A stretch of DNA of 64,000 bases from Hygrocybe punicea (lineage: Eukaryota > Basidiomycota > Agaricomycetes > Agaricales > Hygrophoraceae): positions 3,596,001 through 3,660,000 of the forward strand of contig OY744472.1 in the NCBI GenBank assembly GCA_963556145.1. Direction: 5' to 3'. The notes below the pieces were generated by a model. It was not told the DNA's origin. It worked only from the letters and a program-made list of their open reading frames with translations, and searched no databases. Positions 44,601 to 56,754 of this stretch are shown piece by piece (the first letter of the stretch is position 1; the number at the start of each line of letters is the position of its first letter). The position numbers and the translations under genes were made by a program.

Positions 44601-45520
44601 AAAGTGGAATAGTCAGTATCTAGCTTCAGTAAGATGATGAATGGAGTAAAAGGGGAAGCTGCCAAGCAAGTACTACAAAAATCTAATTAAGCTGGTGTAG
44701 CCTGATGATACTGACGATGTTGGGTATGGTGGGTTGGGTGTCAGGTGATGAGTGGTATAGGAAGAAAGTCACAAGAAATGTGGAGAACAAGTAGTGAGTG
44801 CCAATGAGTCGTATGATAATATGATTGTACTATGAAGTGGCCTCCGAGTGAGGGGAAAAGGGGAACTGGACTTCTTATTTTGATATGGCAGTTACCGTTT
44901 TTATGGTACAAAAATCGTCTATCTACTTTCAGTCAAGAGTCCTTGGCCAACAAGGTGATACAAGGGGAAGTATAAATAGGGACATGAGGAAGGGGTTTTG
45001 AGGTGATGGTGACAGGAAAAATGGAGGGTAAAAATGAAGGCTTATTCTATTTGGCACCCCGGGGAGCCACTTAGTCATCCAGGCACAATCGGAGATTGGG
45101 GGCGCTTTTGATGTCATGGTGCCCCCACTGATCTCAATCTCATATCATATCTGGAATCTTATCACATGCAGCTGTACAAAAGGCTAGGCACGTTCAGGTT
45201 AATCCACAGTTTTGCCTAAAGGTCGGGTACGGGGTAGCGCATCAACGACGACAACGTCAACATGGTGCCCACCAAGGGGCTGGCTTGGCAACAGTGCTGG
45301 TGATGACGTATGGCTGCAAGGATACAAAACCAGGACGGTGATGGTGGCGACCCAGAAGCTGGCAACTGCTCCCAGTTCAACCCGTCAATTCTCACCTTGG
45401 CTTGTCCCTAAAACCCATCAGCTTTCTGATTCTGCAGCAAACCAACATCCACTCACTGTCCTGGGCCCACAAGGTCTTTTTCAAGTAAAGACTTTATAAA
45501 CCAGATCGTCCAAGTCATCT
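44601..45520. other. Intergenic region, nothing supported
   Basis: No coherent coding sequence or repeat recognised. Confidence 0.4.
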
Positions 45521-45523
45521 GAC

Positions 45524-45640
45524 CTGGACTTCCACTGACTCCACAACTCACAATGAACCTTTTATGCATATCCCGCACCACCCAGCAAAACTCTCTCTCT
45601 TCTGAATCCCTGCTCTCTAGTTCACCCCTCCTCAAACCTG
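45524..45640. repeat. Direct repeat flanking the cyclin gene, copy 1
   Basis: CCTGGACTTCC...TTCACCCCTCC here recurs at 47130-47240 with a few differences (ACTCCACAACTC against ACAACTC). It encodes HIPHHPAKL in both copies. Confidence 0.8.
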
Positions 45641-45739
45641 AAAATCTCTTTATTTTCACTCTGTCCATGATCGTTTGAAACTGATACAATCGCCTCATTA
45701 ATAACTCTCCTCTCAACCGTCTCTGCTCCCTCTCCCCAG

Positions 45740-47206
45740 CTCAATTTACTCTCTTCTGGTACATGCACGCATTCTCCCACTCTCTCGCACCACTCGCACC
45801 AGGGTCCGCTGGCAACCCTATAGTGCTCTGCCTGCTTCTCTCCCCTCTCGCTCACCTCCTGTGTCTTACTTGAATACCCCAGCATCTTCTGCCTCCTCTT
45901 CACCTCTCTCTAACAGCGACCAAAGTGCATCTAGCACCCAATCTCGCAGTAATCTGGTCCCCATCAAGGGCTTTGTGCACGAGGTGCTCCGGCGTTCACA
46001 CACATCCGGAAGTGTCCTACAGACAGCTTTATGTTATCTGGAAGCTATCCGTTCCAAGGTCCCTGATTTGGTCCGACACGAGCAGATAGGCAACGGTATC
46101 AAGGGAGAGGTTCAGTTGGCTGATCGTATTGCTCAGGGCGAGGTTGACATGGTTCTTGACTCTGTCGGCAGCTCAGACCCCCATGACGAACCATATGTGG
46201 CAGAAAAGGATGATTCGCACTCGTTGTCGAATCTACAAACTCACCTGACCTCGCAAGACTCTTCAAGGTGACCTAAAGTGCCTAGTCCACCACTACTGCC
46301 ACTCCCTCCATCACCCTCACCTCTTTTGTGCCCTCGCAGGGCCTTCTTAGCTTCTCTCATCAAATCGAGCATGGGCAAAATTGTCCGGTCTTCCTCCCTG
46401 TGAAATCGGACGATGTGAGCGGGCCCTGGGCGATGCTCTTGAGTGGCGGCTTTGGGTTGGAAAAACACCACTACCATTGCCAGCGGCCTCCACATCAGCA
46501 CCAAACATCATCATACGGACTGTTGTCAGATGTCACAGTGACAGTGATCTGATGGCAGTTTCCAAATTGACGAAGAGACTACAGACAGAACCACATATCA
46601 TTGACCTTCTGTCTTCAGCCACACTCAGCATGAGAGGCCTCGCACGTCGTGCGACGCTTCCAGCAAGCGGATTAGCGGAACAGATACCATCGTCTATGAA
46701 GATGCAATATTCTCAATCCCTGAAACCAAGAGAACCTCCCCTCGAAGCACCATCAACAGGATATGACACAATGATGACCACGACACCGATGCATACGACA
46801 ATGATGACTGGCCCCCCAATATATACTCCAGTGAATGCGAAACAATTCGGCTCAAGTCCAAACAATGTGGCGACACCAACACTGACTTTTTCTCCTTCGT
46901 TGACCGAATCTTCAGGTGGGGATCACACGATTCACATGGCGAGCTTCATTGATGAGCCTACTGGTACGTTTGGCGCAAATGGCTGCTTCATTCTCGCAAA
47001 CAAGAACTTCAAGGTGTTACCACCTATCGGGGAGGGTTTCCGCGTACCCCTATGGAACGCCTTATGCCCCCACCAACCTCACGATGCTCCAAAGCAAGTT
47101 TTTCTTTCTTCCACACCCAAATGTAGTCAACCTGGACTTCCGCTGACAACTCACAATGAACCTATTATGCATATCCCGCACCACCCAGCAAAACTCCCTC
47201 TCTTCT
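45740..47206 (+). pseudogene. PCL-type (Pho85-family) cyclin gene with a damaged cyclin box
   Basis: The 5' part reads VSYLNTPASSASSSPLSNSD, then PIKGFVHEVLRRSHTSGSVL and QTALCYLEAIRSKVPDLV, the start of a fungal PCL cyclin box. The box resumes as PSPLLCPRRAFLASLI (near 46310-46365) and LSGLPPCEIGRCERALGDAL plus EWRLWVGK. Between LASLI and NRAWAKLSG about a dozen residues expected in the family (a cyclin-box helix) are missing and the frame shifts by one. The long C-terminal tail to 47206 is open and Ser/Thr-rich. The 5' end is not resolved. Such cyclins activate Pho85-like kinases; this copy probably cannot. Flanking 110-bp direct repeats suggest duplication of the locus. Confidence 0.65.
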
Positions 47207-47240
47207 GAATCCCTGCTCTCTAGTTCACCCCTCCGAAAAC
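47130..47240. repeat. Direct repeat flanking the cyclin gene, copy 2
   Basis: Partner of 45524-45640. Here it forms the last codons of the cyclin frame; in copy 1 it lies upstream of the gene. Confidence 0.8.
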
Positions 47241-47592
47241 CTGGACCCAATAACACACCACCGCGACAGCGCGGGAAGGTCGAAGGGCGTGGCTGCCATA
47301 CATTTTCAGAGAAAAGGAACAATCAGCTAAGTGCCTCTGCTTTCCCCTCGCAATGCCATCATTTTTCATCCTCCACTGACATTGCTGGAGCCATTTTTTC
47401 CCTGTGCTAGGGCCATCACTAGTGCCAGTGCCACAGCTGGTACCTGCATTTCCCTGCTTGACACAATTGGCCAGCACATTATAACATGTACAACACAATG
47501 AGCTGGTGGTGTGCATGCTCTGCCACATGCTGTTAGTTCATTTATCCACCCTATCAATGTGTTCAGATCACTTATTGTTTCATGTTGCTGAA
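47241..47592. other. Spacer 3' of the Plavaka gene
   Basis: Expected to contain one end of the Plavaka element. I could not identify a terminal inverted repeat matching anything upstream of 50883. Confidence 0.35.
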
Positions 47593-50500
47593 TCAAAATG
47601 CAATTTCATTTGAATGATGATCAGCATACTTGTTAACATAAAAAGCTTGGAATGCATCCAGTGAGTCATGACAAGAAAAATTTTGAGGAAGAAAATCTTC
47701 TCCAGCCACACCAATAAGATGTGCACTGCGAAGAATACATTCTAGATGAATAACAGCTTTGAGTGGAGTCCCATCATGAAGAATATCAGGTTCAACAATC
47801 CACAAACCAGTATCTTCACATGGTCTGTGGTCAACTGGTGAAAACCAATGAACTAGTGCACAAGGATAAGAAACAGAGTGATAGGTGAAAGAAAAGAAAA
47901 GAAAAACACGTGCTGCATGCAATCCTTGAAAACCTTCTTGTTCTGGATCCTTTTCAACAAAAACACAATCATAGCGAGGAGGTCCATGTCGCCATGAAGA
48001 AACTGCATGTATCCTCTCATGATGCATTCCATGTCTCCCAGACAAGTCACTTGGAGCATGGAACGTTGCAACAGCGGAAGGATAAGCATAAACGCTATGC
48101 CCAGAAAATTTTGGACACTGATCCAGATCAATATCCTGACCTGAAACCTCTGAGTTAGGATTGAGCTGGTCATAGAGGAAGCGCCGAATGAGTGTTGGAA
48201 GCTCTGGCTGCCCAATATGTTCTCCAAGTCGAACTGGATCTCTAGGATAATCCCGAGCTGTACAGATATTGAGAACTATCAATTTAAACAGAGAAAATAC
48301 CCACCAAGTGTTACGGTCTTTGCTAGCTTGACTTCTCCCAGACATTTTGGATGCTCATCAGCCCCCTGGTCCATGTCTTCATCATTCTCGAGAATGATAT
48401 TTAGTTGTGGCTGAGGCAATGCAAAACCATGGCCTTGCATCATCCCACGAGCTGTGAAGTCAACTCGTGCTGCAGCAAGTTTGTCAAGTCGCTGGTTTGT
48501 GAGAAGCATCTGTCCTAGAGCATGGTTCCGACTGGATCTCCGCCAAGGTTTTTTGACAGCCTTGATATGTTTGGATTCAGTTATTGATGAGCAAAGTCCA
48601 TTTGGAGCACCAAACATTTGAATAAGTCGGCGATAGTGAATGAGAGAGTGTTGACGAGGAAGAGAAAAACCATCTGGTCGTACACCAACAGTCCGAAATA
48701 TCTCTCGGAAATTATGGAAGGAATCAACTGCTGCATCAATGGACTGCAGAGTATCCTCACTGATAATTTCACGTCGTACAAGATAGCAAAATTCAGTGAA
48801 AGCGCTGATGGCTTTGACCATTTCACTTGGAACATGGCCAGCAATGGCAGGAATAAAAACCTGATTTTATATCATCTGGCATTGTACATCAAAATCCAAA
48901 TTTAGAACACACCTTCATCAAAGCCTTTGAGTCATCACCTGTCCATTGCTTAAACCCACGACCATCTGGAAAGCGGCGCAGCCCAGGAAATGGTGGTGCA
49001 GCAGCAATCCTAGTTTAGGATTAGAATCTCTTAAATGAACATCATGATTAGCAGTCACCGTCTGTCAATATCAGCTAATATTTTATTAGCTTCTTGAGGA
49101 GGGTGAGAAATCTTAATATATTCCACAACCCAATCCACAAGATGGTCCTTGAAAGTGCCTTTGATAAGCTGATGAAGGATATCCGGAGATAACAGTTCAT
49201 GAATATCAGCACGTGGGAATCCCACTGTGAATGGCTATACAAATATATTAGCTTTAGATGGTTGTAAATTACACAATGCTTACAATCAGGTCTCCAACAA
49301 TTCCATAATTATTCCAAAGCTCATCTAGACTGCAAGCCCCCAGGAGAACATCAGTGTGTTCATGCGATCGGTGCCCAGCTTGTCCATCAAGATCCTCAGG
49401 CATTGCTGTGCAACTGTTGCAGGTTTAGAAAGTAGGCATTACTTGAAAGTCAAACTTTACACACCGTGGGCACCACCCCTGGACAGTGCAGGAGAGTAGA
49501 CTCTGTTCTGGATAATCTGCAATATATGGACCCAAGCCATAAACAACACGTCGAAAGTGTCCATCACTACATCGTGTCACCCTTGGTACTGACATGTGTG
49601 GACGCAATGGCAATAGAATCTGGTGCAGAGAAGAATGAAAAAGTTGGCGCCGGAACTTCCGAAAATCAGAATCAGCTTGGTGATCCTTTGTGGCTAACCT
49701 AGCTGTTAGAATCCAAAGCAGAAATCTAAAATGACTGTCACTTACTCTTTGGCAGTGCCAAGAATCCAATGACAGAAACAGCATTGCGATGGGCACGGCG
49801 CACATTATTGTGGACATTTCCTATTGATGCATAGAGTGGGTAATACTCATTGTTGCCTGTAGCAACAGAGACTGTAGTCTTGTCACTGCCAAGGACCACA
49901 GGAACAAACATCGATCCATGTGTTTCTTCATCTTCAGCAATTTTGTCCTGGTGCATTATATCAGCAACCTTGTTCAAAGATAACAAATACCATACCGCTT
50001 GCTGCCATGCCCAGTTACCAGACATGAGATCAGTATATTGACGCTTGTTCCCTTTGTCAAAGACTTGTTTTGGTGCAAAGTCCATTTCTGTGGCAAAGTC
50101 CGGATTTCCAATTTGTTGCTCCATGGCAAGAAGTGGATCACGAAACCAAACATCATACTTTGCAGTCATCCATGAAGGGACTTCACCAGCCTCATCATCT
50201 GGAAGTTCACCATCATATGAGACAGAAAATGACTGCCAGGGCACATCACCCTCTCTTGTTGCATCAATGACTGAATACATCTCCTTGTGATCCGCAAACG
50301 GAGGATCGGAATCAGGATAGAGAGCTGCCAAATTGTTAAGGTGCTTGTCAAGCTTTGCAGCTGACATTTGCTCCTCAGCAAATATAAATTCAGCAAACTC
50401 AAATTCAGCACGACTGTTGTATGGTGAATAATCATCAATGGCACGCTCCTCACGTGGGGGAGGAGGGGAACCTGGTGGAAGGTCCATTCCCTGAACATTG

Positions 50501-50883
50501 CATGGGGTGCCATCAATAATTGGATGCATGTTGATATCGAGAGCCTGAGCAGCAGGATAGTGATGACTGGATTGAGGTGATGGTGACCCAGAAGGTGACT
50601 CCAAGTTGGGCTCAGGTGAACCCACAGGTGGCGTTGGAGGTGAGCCAGACATCTCTGCTGCATGCTCAGGTGATGCTGATCGTTGTGGAACATCCTGGGG
50701 TGGAGAAGAATGCCGACGTGGTGGTGAGGTAGGTGATGGACTATGTCGATGGCGAGCCCGGAATGTAGGATGTGCTGAGTGCAGATGTTGTGTGAGTCCT
50801 CCTGATGATTTACATATCTTTTGACATTCTCTTATTGGGCACACAAATATAGCCGGCTGAAAGGCCCTGCGGGATAGGCCCAT
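47593..50883 (-). CDS. Plavaka transposase (CACTA-related), intact, 7 exons, 999 aa
   Basis: Exons from the start: 50883-49746, 49702-49465, 49413-49284, 49234-49059, 49009-48913, 48860-48305, 48257-47593. Their lengths sum to exactly 3000 nt with no internal stop. The N-terminus has a C2H2 finger (CPIRECQKICKSSGGLTQHL) and a Pro/Ser linker. The core shows Plavaka hallmarks: DVPWQSFSVSYDG, YDVWFRDPLLAMEQ, MSGNWAWQQA, HGSMFVPVVLGSDKTTVSVA, GNVHNNVRRAHRNAV, RRVVYGLGPYIADYPEQ, IKGTFKDHLVDWVVEYI and ITESKHIKAVKKPWRRSSR. It catalyses movement of its own element family. Alone among the transposon genes here it seems functional. Introns are 44-52 nt. The ATG at 50883 is preferred, as the conserved finger starts a few residues later. 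Confidence 0.9.
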
Positions 50884-51300
50884 GGCATAAAGAGAACTCA
50901 GAGTAGGAGGGATAAAGTACAGCACACAATGGACAAGCAATGGCCCTGTACACAGCCGACAACAATAGCCTTGAAGACGACCCAATTAAAAAATATGGTC
51001 CGAAATAAGTGACATGAGAGATACTGAGTTGAATATATTATACTAACCGTTTGACGACTACTATACTACCACAGTCAGAGTTGGTAGGTGAGCTCTCGGA
51101 GGCCAATATGCGCAATGTGCGAGCAGTGGTAGAAGGGATAGAGGGGCAGAAGTTGAAGATTGTGGAAGAGTATGTAAAACCCAGATGGATAAAGCCGCGG
51201 TTATAGTGTTGACTAACGAGAAAGAAGACTCTGCAGGGGCAAGCACAAGAGCGTCAGTTGCGGGGTGTGGGAAAGGGTGGGGTCAACCTACAAGGGTGGG
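50884..51300. other. Upstream region of the Plavaka gene
   Basis: Promoter region and presumably one element end. No coding support. No clear terminal inverted repeat found. Confidence 0.35.
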
Positions 51301-51309
51301 AACAACTTG

Positions 51310-51835
51310 AAGGTGTTGTAATATCGCAACCGTAACGTGATGTCTTGAAAAAAGCTGGGCAAAGGACGGAGCTGGGAAGGCAACAAAAAGAGCCGAGCGT
51401 AAATAAGTTGGCAGTGCCGTGAGCAATGCAGCCAGACAGATGGTGTCCGAGCGTAGAAAACCTAGTGGATGAGAATGAAGTCGTGTCGTGAAAAAAGACA
51501 GGTGGTGGGTGGTACGCAAAGATGTCGGACTTCGGAAGAGCCGGGTCTGGGAAGGCAACAAAAAGAGCCGAGCGCGAATAAGTTGGCAGTGCCGTGAGCA
51601 ATGCAGCCAGACGGATGGTGTCCGAGCGTAGAAAACCTAGTGGATGAGAATGAAGTCGTGTCGTGAAAAAAGCCAGGTGGTGGGTGGTACGCAAAGATGT
51701 CGGACTTCGGAAGAGCCAGGTCTGGGAAGGCAACAAAAAGAGCCGAGCGTGAATAAGTTGGCAGTGCCGTGAGCAATGCAGCCAGAGGGATCGTGTCCGA
51801 GTGCAGCAAACCAATTGGTGGGTGGTGAATTTGGA
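51310..51835. repeat. 175-bp tandem repeat, about three copies
   Basis: GGGAAGGCAACAAAAAGAGCCGAGCG recurs at 51374, 51549 and 51724, exactly 175 bp apart. The minus strand is open across it, but because 175 is not a multiple of three the same words appear in a different frame in each copy, which argues against coding. It ends about 160 bp before the ATG of the next gene. Confidence 0.92.
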
Positions 51836-51992
51836 GAGTCCGAGTCCGAGTCACGGACTTGGGCTTGGAGTCAGACGCAAAGACGTCGGACTTCGGAATA
51901 GCCGGGTCTGAACTTGAAAGCCGCTGTCAGAAAACTCATATAAGACTTCATCACGGAGACGTACGCTGCACAAAATTCTACCAATTTCCTCA

Positions 51993-54231
51993 ATGCCCCC
52001 TAAAAAACAAACTGTGGTTCCTCAAATGACCCTCAGCCTGAGGCCGGGACGTGATACAATGCCTGGAGCGCCCGACAAACCTAAACCCCGAAGGACCTCT
52101 GCCGAAGTTGCGGCCGCAAATGCACTGAAAGAACAAGAAAAGCAAAGGCTATCCGACACTAGGACAGCGGCTATCCTGGGCGTGTCTAGGAAGGAAAACG
52201 AGATGAATGATCAGGACAGGTTAATTGACAGCACTGCGGACCACCCACCTGTCAGCACGAAAATAAAGACTTCCAGGCCTGTTGCCCAGAATGCAGCCGC
52301 GAAGAGAGTGGCCGAGATAAAGGCAGCAGCGTTGGACTTGGCAGCAATGGACGGTATGTCTTGCACTGACTTTTCAGAAGCCCTATCCAAGTACCACGTC
52401 AATTTATTGATTTCAGATACTGACGAAGACTTGGAGGAAATGGTTACCTTCCCAGTGGCGGCCTCAATGGCAGCGGAGGCTCGGACAGTAACAAAGCAGG
52501 GAACGGTGGAGGATTGTGAGCCAAACGATGCTGACGCCGAGAGGGAGAGGAAGCGGGTCGAAAAAAAAGCTAAGAAGACTGAGTTTAGGAAAGAAGTCAT
52601 CGCCCAATACGCCCTTGCCTACCTTGATGATGATCAGCTGCCCACCCAAAAGCGGAAAATCATTGATGGTGATGTTGACGGGTGAGCGCTAAGTCTTTTA
52701 CTATGTCATCTCACGAATACTGCCATTCTAACTATAAGTTGTTTACTCTCTCATTTAAATGTTGTGCTGTTTCAAGACCACCGCTCAAGAAGAAGGGCAA
52801 GCCTGCTACTAGTATGGCCAAGATTGGAGGACTTCGTACTAACTGGAAAACGCCGGCAACCATTTCTCACCCAATGTCAACCAGTGACAGGATAACTACC
52901 CCCGAACATGATGAAAATGCGCTGGGTGGCATCAGTGATGGCGACAACACGCAAGAAAGGTTGGCCCTCTCTCAGGCTGCCAGCAAAAAGCCTGTCCGCT
53001 ACTATGGTGGCGGCACTACGTTGAAACCAGCGACGGTTAGCTGTCTTTTTCTTTCATGTCCGAGTCCATCTCCGTTGACCACTATACAGCCGGGCATTCG
53101 CTCTCTCGTCAAGATCCATCTTGACAGCCATGACTCACTGGAAGCTAAGCGTGGCGTTCGCGGCGGTGAAGTAAAAAAGGATGACCTTACTATGAACCAT
53201 TTACCGGCAGCAGTTCGGGAAGGCTTCCGCAGCAGATTCGTACCCCAGCTTCGCGAATTAATGGGCACCTTGGCGCCATGGGAACAGCCCACCGATGAAC
53301 AACTCCGCCAAACGTGGTATGCCAGTTTCCCCGATTTCAACTCTCAGCTCAAGGACGATCTTTTGTGGACCGTTTCTAAACTGGTACGTATATTTTGCGC
53401 CTCTTACAGGGATCTCAGACTGAATGTTTTTGAGGCCGATGATCGCTTGGCAGACTGGCGCAACAAATTCGCCTCGACTGCCATGAACCAGCTTGAAAAG
53501 CTGTTCATCGAGTTAGACTTGGACACACCCGAAGCCCGTGCTACCTACGTAACTTGGATGTTGGGCGATGATGATAGAAGCTGCCCATTCTACTACAAAA
53601 CAGTCTCTGATGGTCAAGTGCCAATTGTATGACATTTCTACATCTCGTTTCGGCTGCCAATGCTCACCTTCCACTTTTTTTTCCAGGGAATTTTCCAGTC
53701 TTCCCTCGTGTTGGCCACTCTTTCTACCCATATCTCCACCATTTCAAGTATCCATCTTGCTCAGCGTTTGACCGATAAACCCGTAGGGGCCCTGGTGCTA
53801 GCTCTACAAGCAGTAAGCTCACGTAACTACTTTTCCTGATCCACCCAACTACACAATCTCCGCTTTATTAGAGTAAACGTGCACTGTTGTACCATCAGGA
53901 CGGTGTGAAGCATATTCCTCGTGGGCCGCCCGGATACTTCTCGAAGACAAATTGGGCCGATCGTATTGAAAGAGTTGACGGCAAAGACATCTTTGTCAAG
54001 AAAGTGTCGTCCCTGCTAAAATTAATTGGGAAGCTCAAAGAGGGCCAGTGGGCAAAAATTCTAGAGAGCGCGAGTCTGTATGCCAGGCAGAAGAAGATTG
54101 ATGCCGTCGAGATTTTATGCGCTTCGTTGGACTCATCTGACTATGAACTCGAGGATGGCGATGAAGACTTGGTGGCCGAGGAGGGAGATGATGACATTGT
54201 TGATGGTGACAACGACATTCTGATGGAATAA
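51993..54231 (+). CDS. Uncharacterised fungal protein, intact, 5 exons, 656 aa
   Basis: Exons 51993-52681, 52777-53035, 53090-53626, 53687-53812, 53872-54231 sum to 1971 nt without an internal stop. The first 310 residues are charged and low-complexity, with Ala-rich helical parts (RVAEIKAAALDLAAMDG) and basic runs (ERERKRVEKKAKKTEFRK). The second half looks folded: HLPAAVREGFRSRFVPQLR, WYASFPDFNSQLKDDLLW, LDLDTPEARATYVTWMLGD, QSSLVLATLSTHISTISSI, KPVGALVLALQASKRALLYH, then an acidic tail. I recall related sequences as multicopy genes in mushrooms without known function. A DNA-bound or transposon-linked role is possible but unproven. The 175-bp array lies in its upstream region. Confidence 0.75.
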
Positions 54232-54560
54232 TGGTGAGTTATTCCCAACCATTTACACCATATCTAATTTCCTTTTAGCAATATCCTCACGAAATCCATG
54301 CCCCTCCAAGTCGCGCCTCTGTGTCGTCTTTCTGCACCACCATCCTTTCTTGTCCCATCAGCGACTTTCTTTCACATCGTTCCTCATCCCAACCTGCTGC
54401 TTTTGCATCTAGTACTACCTCCGAGTTAGTTCTTCAAGTCTTCTACTACCCCACCATTTCCATGTTTGTGTCGCCGTCCTTTTATTTTTCCATCACTGGC
54501 ACATGCAACGAGCCGGCCTCATTTCTCACCAACTTTGTCCCTTCCGTCCCCTCCGTTCTC
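54232..54560. other. 3' flank of the preceding gene
   Basis: Plus-strand open sequence (54321-54626) is pyrimidine-rich and without motifs; no gene called. Confidence 0.4.
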
Positions 54561-54960
54561 CTGTCGCCCAAATGGGCCATTTTGAATAATAAAATTTTAT
54601 TGTCGGAAAAGGGTAGAACGGTTTGAAAAGGGGGAACTACTTTTACAACTTGAGCCACTTTTTCAAAAAATGGGCAACTTTTTCGTGAGACAGTCGAACT
54701 TGAAAAAGGCCAACCTCTTGAAAAAAGGAGGGTCCTTTTCACCTCCTTCTCCTGGTTTTCTCAAGGTAGATCAAGTTTTCCAAGGTGGAGACTCTTTTCC
54801 AAGACGAAACACCTTTTCCAAGGAATGGCACCTACCTTGGAAAAGGTGGGGGAGCTTGGACATCTTCCGCAACTTTTGCTTCTTTTGCATCTTGAAAAAG
54901 GGTCTCAAGGGTTTCAAAAAGGACCCCGGATTTTGCTGATGCAACTGGAAACTCATCCTC
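54560..54960. repeat. CTTTTTCAA/TTGAAAAAG-rich irregular repeat
   Basis: Many short direct and inverted copies of CCTTTTCCAAG, CTTGAAAAAG and CTTTTTC. Similar in style to 42830-43130. Possibly a degraded MITE; limits uncertain. Confidence 0.5.
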
Positions 54961-55344
54961 TCACTCAGTACTGCCGCAACACCAAGCCATGTCTGTCTCC
55001 CAACAAATTCACAGCCAACTCAATTCCTATCACATTGGCTACCCTTCCTACCCCAGCACAGCAAAATCCCAAAAATGAAGATCAAAACATCCAAAACATG
55101 TGGAAAAGAATCATGTAATGAAAGAAAGGAGGTAAGGTTGTGTTGGGATCAGTATAGGGATTGTGGCAAGTGTGTCTGCAATGGTAGGGACTCAAAGAGA
55201 CCCAATAAGCCTTGCTGGGATGTTGACTAGCAATTGTTATTTACTGATGTACAGATACTGATTTTATCCAATTCAATTTTATTTTATTTATTTATTTATT
55301 TATTCATTATTTATTTATTCCTCAACAGACATCAGTATCAAGCT

Positions 55345-55771
55345 TAGGGGGTTTCATGCATCCCCAACTCATCCCCAACTCATCCCTCAACTTGGCCTCA
55401 ACTCTGCCCCAACTTGACAAGTTGCCAACTTCCCAATTAGAAAATTGGATCAAGTTGGGGTTGAAGTTGAAGTTGGGCTTTTGAAAATAGGGGGTTTCAC
55501 ACATCCCAACTCATGCCCCAACTTCAACCCTGATTTGAGGTCCTTTTTAGGCACTTTTTGTCAAGTTGCGGCAGAAGTTGGGGCACGAAGTTGGGGTTTG
55601 AAGTCATGCTCAGAAGCACGATTTCAAACCCCAACTTCGTATGTCCCAACTTCGACCCCAACTTGACCGGAATTGCCTAAACGAGACTCCGCAACTCATC
55701 AAGTTGGGGCCAAATTGGGGCCAAGTTGAGGCACGAGTTGAGGCCGAGTTGGGGATGCGTGAAACCCTCTA
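55345..55771. mobile_element. MITE, 427 bp, TAGGGGGTTTCA ends
   Basis: The ends TAGGGGGTTTCATGCATCCC and the inverse of TAGAGGGTTTCACGCATCCC match at 24 of 26 positions including CCAACTC. The interior is filled with CCCCAACTT and AAGTTGGGG words in both orientations, and a second TAGGGGGTTTCACACATCCC lies inside at about 55489. No exact 8-bp duplication is visible (ATCAAGCT against ATGGCTCC). Confidence 0.75.
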
Positions 55772-55989
55772 ATGGCTCCCAAGCACAACTTCACTTCCAA
55801 CTCATGCCCCAACTCACTGCCTCAACCTAATACCCCAACTCGCTGCTTTGGGACCATCTTCAGATAAGTATTTGGACCCTCCTGTAGAGCATGAGAAATC
55901 CCCCTCAAGTATGCCCCCATGCCAATGCCAAAGTTGTGCCAAGCCAAAGAGGGTCTTCGTCGTCGCCTCGTCCATTCCCCTCGTTAGCC

Positions 55990-56324
55990 GATGTTGTTGG
56001 GACTGGATTTGGGGGACGTACCTGGCTGCTGCCGCCGGTGTTGCTCTGCTGCTGCTGCTGCTGCTGCCGTTGCCGCTGCCGCCGCTGCTGCTGCTGCTGT
56101 TGCCGTTGCCGCTGCTGCTGCTGCTGTTGCCGTTGCCGTTGCCGCTGCTGCTGTTGCCGTTGCCGTTGCCGCTGCTGCTGTTGCTGTTGCCGCTGCGCTG
56201 CTGCTGCTGCTGCTGCTGCTGCCGTTGCCGCTGCTGCTGTTGCCGTTGCCGCTGCTGCTGTTGCCATTGCCGTTGCCGCTGCTGCTGTTGTCGTTGCTGC
56301 TGCGCAGCTGCTGTTGCCATTGCC

Positions 56325-56362
<38 letters not shown>

Positions 56363-56372
56363 GGTCATTTGG

Positions 56373-56408
<36 letters not shown>

Positions 56409-56470
56409 GGGTGGTGGTATGTGGTGTTGCCACTGCCGTTGCTGCTGCTGCCGCTGCTGCCATCGATTCA
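55990..56470. repeat. GCTGCTGTTGCCGTTGCC hexamer/trinucleotide tract
   Basis: Long runs of GCT, GTT and GCC triplets, then about ten CGT triplets at 56377-56407. The minus strand would read Gln/Arg, Asn/Ser/Gly or Thr/Ala repeats. It resembles the tract at 37290-37640 and the palindrome arms. No gene is called, though a low-complexity protein reading from about 56553 on the minus strand cannot be excluded. Confidence 0.75.
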
Positions 56471-56754
56471 CTCCGACTCGCGTTGGAACGCGAGGGAGGT
56501 TGTTGGGTGGAGTTGACCACGGGCGCCTTCTTTATGCGGTCAAGGTGGGCCATGGGGGGCCGTTCTATGTAATAAAATGTCAGTAAAATATAGTATGAGG
56601 CCGTTACTTACCGTGGTTGTTGAGTAACGTTCAAGTGAGTGTTTCGCGCGAGTATGTTTAAGGTCACATGACCTAAGTTCACGCGACTGTATAGAAAAAA
56701 ATGTGAAAAATTAAGTATCTAAATGAGTATCTATGTAGGTAACTATACATTACA

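Noticed and set aside
45524..47240. LTR retrotransposon bounded by the 110-bp direct repeats
   Set aside because: The repeats do not start TG and end CA, have no target-site duplication, and the interior is a cyclin gene, not gag-pol.
51254..51854. Minus-strand frame of 186 codons across the 175-bp array
   Set aside because: The repeat length is not a multiple of three and the same words appear in different frames in each copy, so there is no conserved protein repeat.
53384..53409. A 26-nt intron in the five-exon gene (GTACGT...TACAG)
   Set aside because: Removing it shifts the frame to a stop, and the length is below the size of the other introns; the sequence reads through in frame.
55814..56586. 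Poly-Ala/Gln/Leu frames on both strands
   Set aside because: Same reason: triplet-repeat DNA without stop words.
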